Positions 5,306-5,426 of a stretch of DNA of 5,426 nucleotides are shown here, piece by piece. The stretch's first letter is position 1, and the number at the start of each line of letters is the position of its first letter. The notes beneath the pieces were generated by a model. It had not been told where the DNA came from. It did not search any database and saw nothing but the letters and a program-made list of their open reading frames with translations. The DNA lies in assembly GCA_029942265.1 (NCBI GenBank), contig JAOZTO010000196.1:1-5426 (forward strand), written 5' to 3'. A program made the translations under genes and the position numbers. Source of the stretch: Desulfocapsa sp. Lineage in GTDB: Bacteria > Desulfobacterota > Desulfobulbia > Desulfobulbales > Desulfocapsaceae.

Positions 5306-5426
5306 TGTTTTTATAACTATTATTCGCATTCTCCATACCGTTATTCAAATTATATTGGGCAAAAACTCATCAATGAGTCCGTTGATTTAATAGCATTTTT
5401 GTTCGATGTCGAGGTAAATGCAAAAT

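Larger units (their letters stand above)
5138..5426. other. A+T-rich region upstream of metF
   Basis: This region has no complete gene. Possible minus-strand promoter pieces are a perfect TATAAT (5354-5349) without a well-placed -35, and TTGAAT (5348-5343) 18 nt before AATAAT (5324-5319); neither is convincing alone. An inverted repeat ATTTACA/TGTAAAT lies at 5283-5305. A small stem ACTCAT/ATGAGT (5365-5378) is followed on the minus strand by a short T-run and could end transcription of a gene beyond the window. I find no S-box, SAM-II, cobalamin or tetrahydrofolate riboswitch pattern, though these were judged by eye only. Confidence 0.5.

Noticed and set aside
5387..5426. Possible C-terminal end of an upstream minus-strand gene (frame ending FCIYLDIEQKCY, stop at 5389-5387), followed by the 5365-5378 hairpin
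   Set aside because: Only 12 codons are visible, with no way to test the frame. The hairpin is short and A+T-rich. Sequence beyond 5426 would settle it.
5411..5426. Possible plus-strand gene start (GAGG, then ATG at 5418)
   Set aside because: The spacing of GAGG to ATG is only 3 nt and just three codons remain in the window, which is too little to support a gene.
5138..5426. Riboswitch controlling metF (SAM, cobalamin or tetrahydrofolate type)
   Set aside because: No recognisable conserved core or multi-stem arrangement was seen by eye. A covariance-model search would be decisive.

Overview
This window comes from a Gram-negative bacterium of moderate to low GC (A+T-rich by eye, especially between genes). 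A Sec signal peptide on a periplasmic binding protein and a complete TRAP transporter show the cell envelope type. The TakP-like binding protein and the general sequence character would fit a Desulfobacterota (marine sulfate-reducer-like) genome. That placement is inference; nothing here is diagnostic.

All five genes lie on the minus strand, so transcription runs from high to low coordinates. Positions 5426-5138 are A+T-rich upstream sequence with no complete gene. Next come metF (5,10-methylenetetrahydrofolate reductase, 5137-4250) and folE2 (type IB GTP cyclohydrolase, 4281-3466), which overlap by 32 bp and look like one folate/one-carbon unit. A 238-bp A+T-rich leader (3465-3228) with several small palindromes separates this unit from a three-gene TRAP transporter operon: dctP (periplasmic binding protein, 3227-2154), dctQ (small membrane subunit, 2061-1558) and dctM (large permease subunit, 1561-233). 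dctQ and dctM overlap by 4 bp (GTGA). dctP and dctQ are separated by a strong terminator-like hairpin with a run of eight T's.

The two units are functionally separate. FolE2 opens the GTP-to-pterin route that leads to tetrahydrofolate in many bacteria, and MetF reduces the folate one-carbon unit for methionine synthesis. DctP captures an organic anion, most likely a 2-oxo- or 2-hydroxycarboxylate by resemblance to TakP, and DctQM imports it using the Na+ gradient. The hairpin after dctP, the perfect Shine-Dalgarno of dctP, the missing one of dctQ and the good one of dctM suggest that binding protein is made in excess over the membrane subunits.

Downstream of dctM, positions 12-180 hold a non-coding, nested-palindrome element with 13-bp terminal inverted repeats, an internal 15-bp perfect inverted repeat and a short flanking direct repeat (GCTTCT). 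It resembles a miniature mobile element or a repeat-family member and is the least explained part of the window. I see no CRISPR array, tRNA, rRNA, recognisable riboswitch or evidence of a novel multi-gene system. The coding content is ordinary metabolism and transport.
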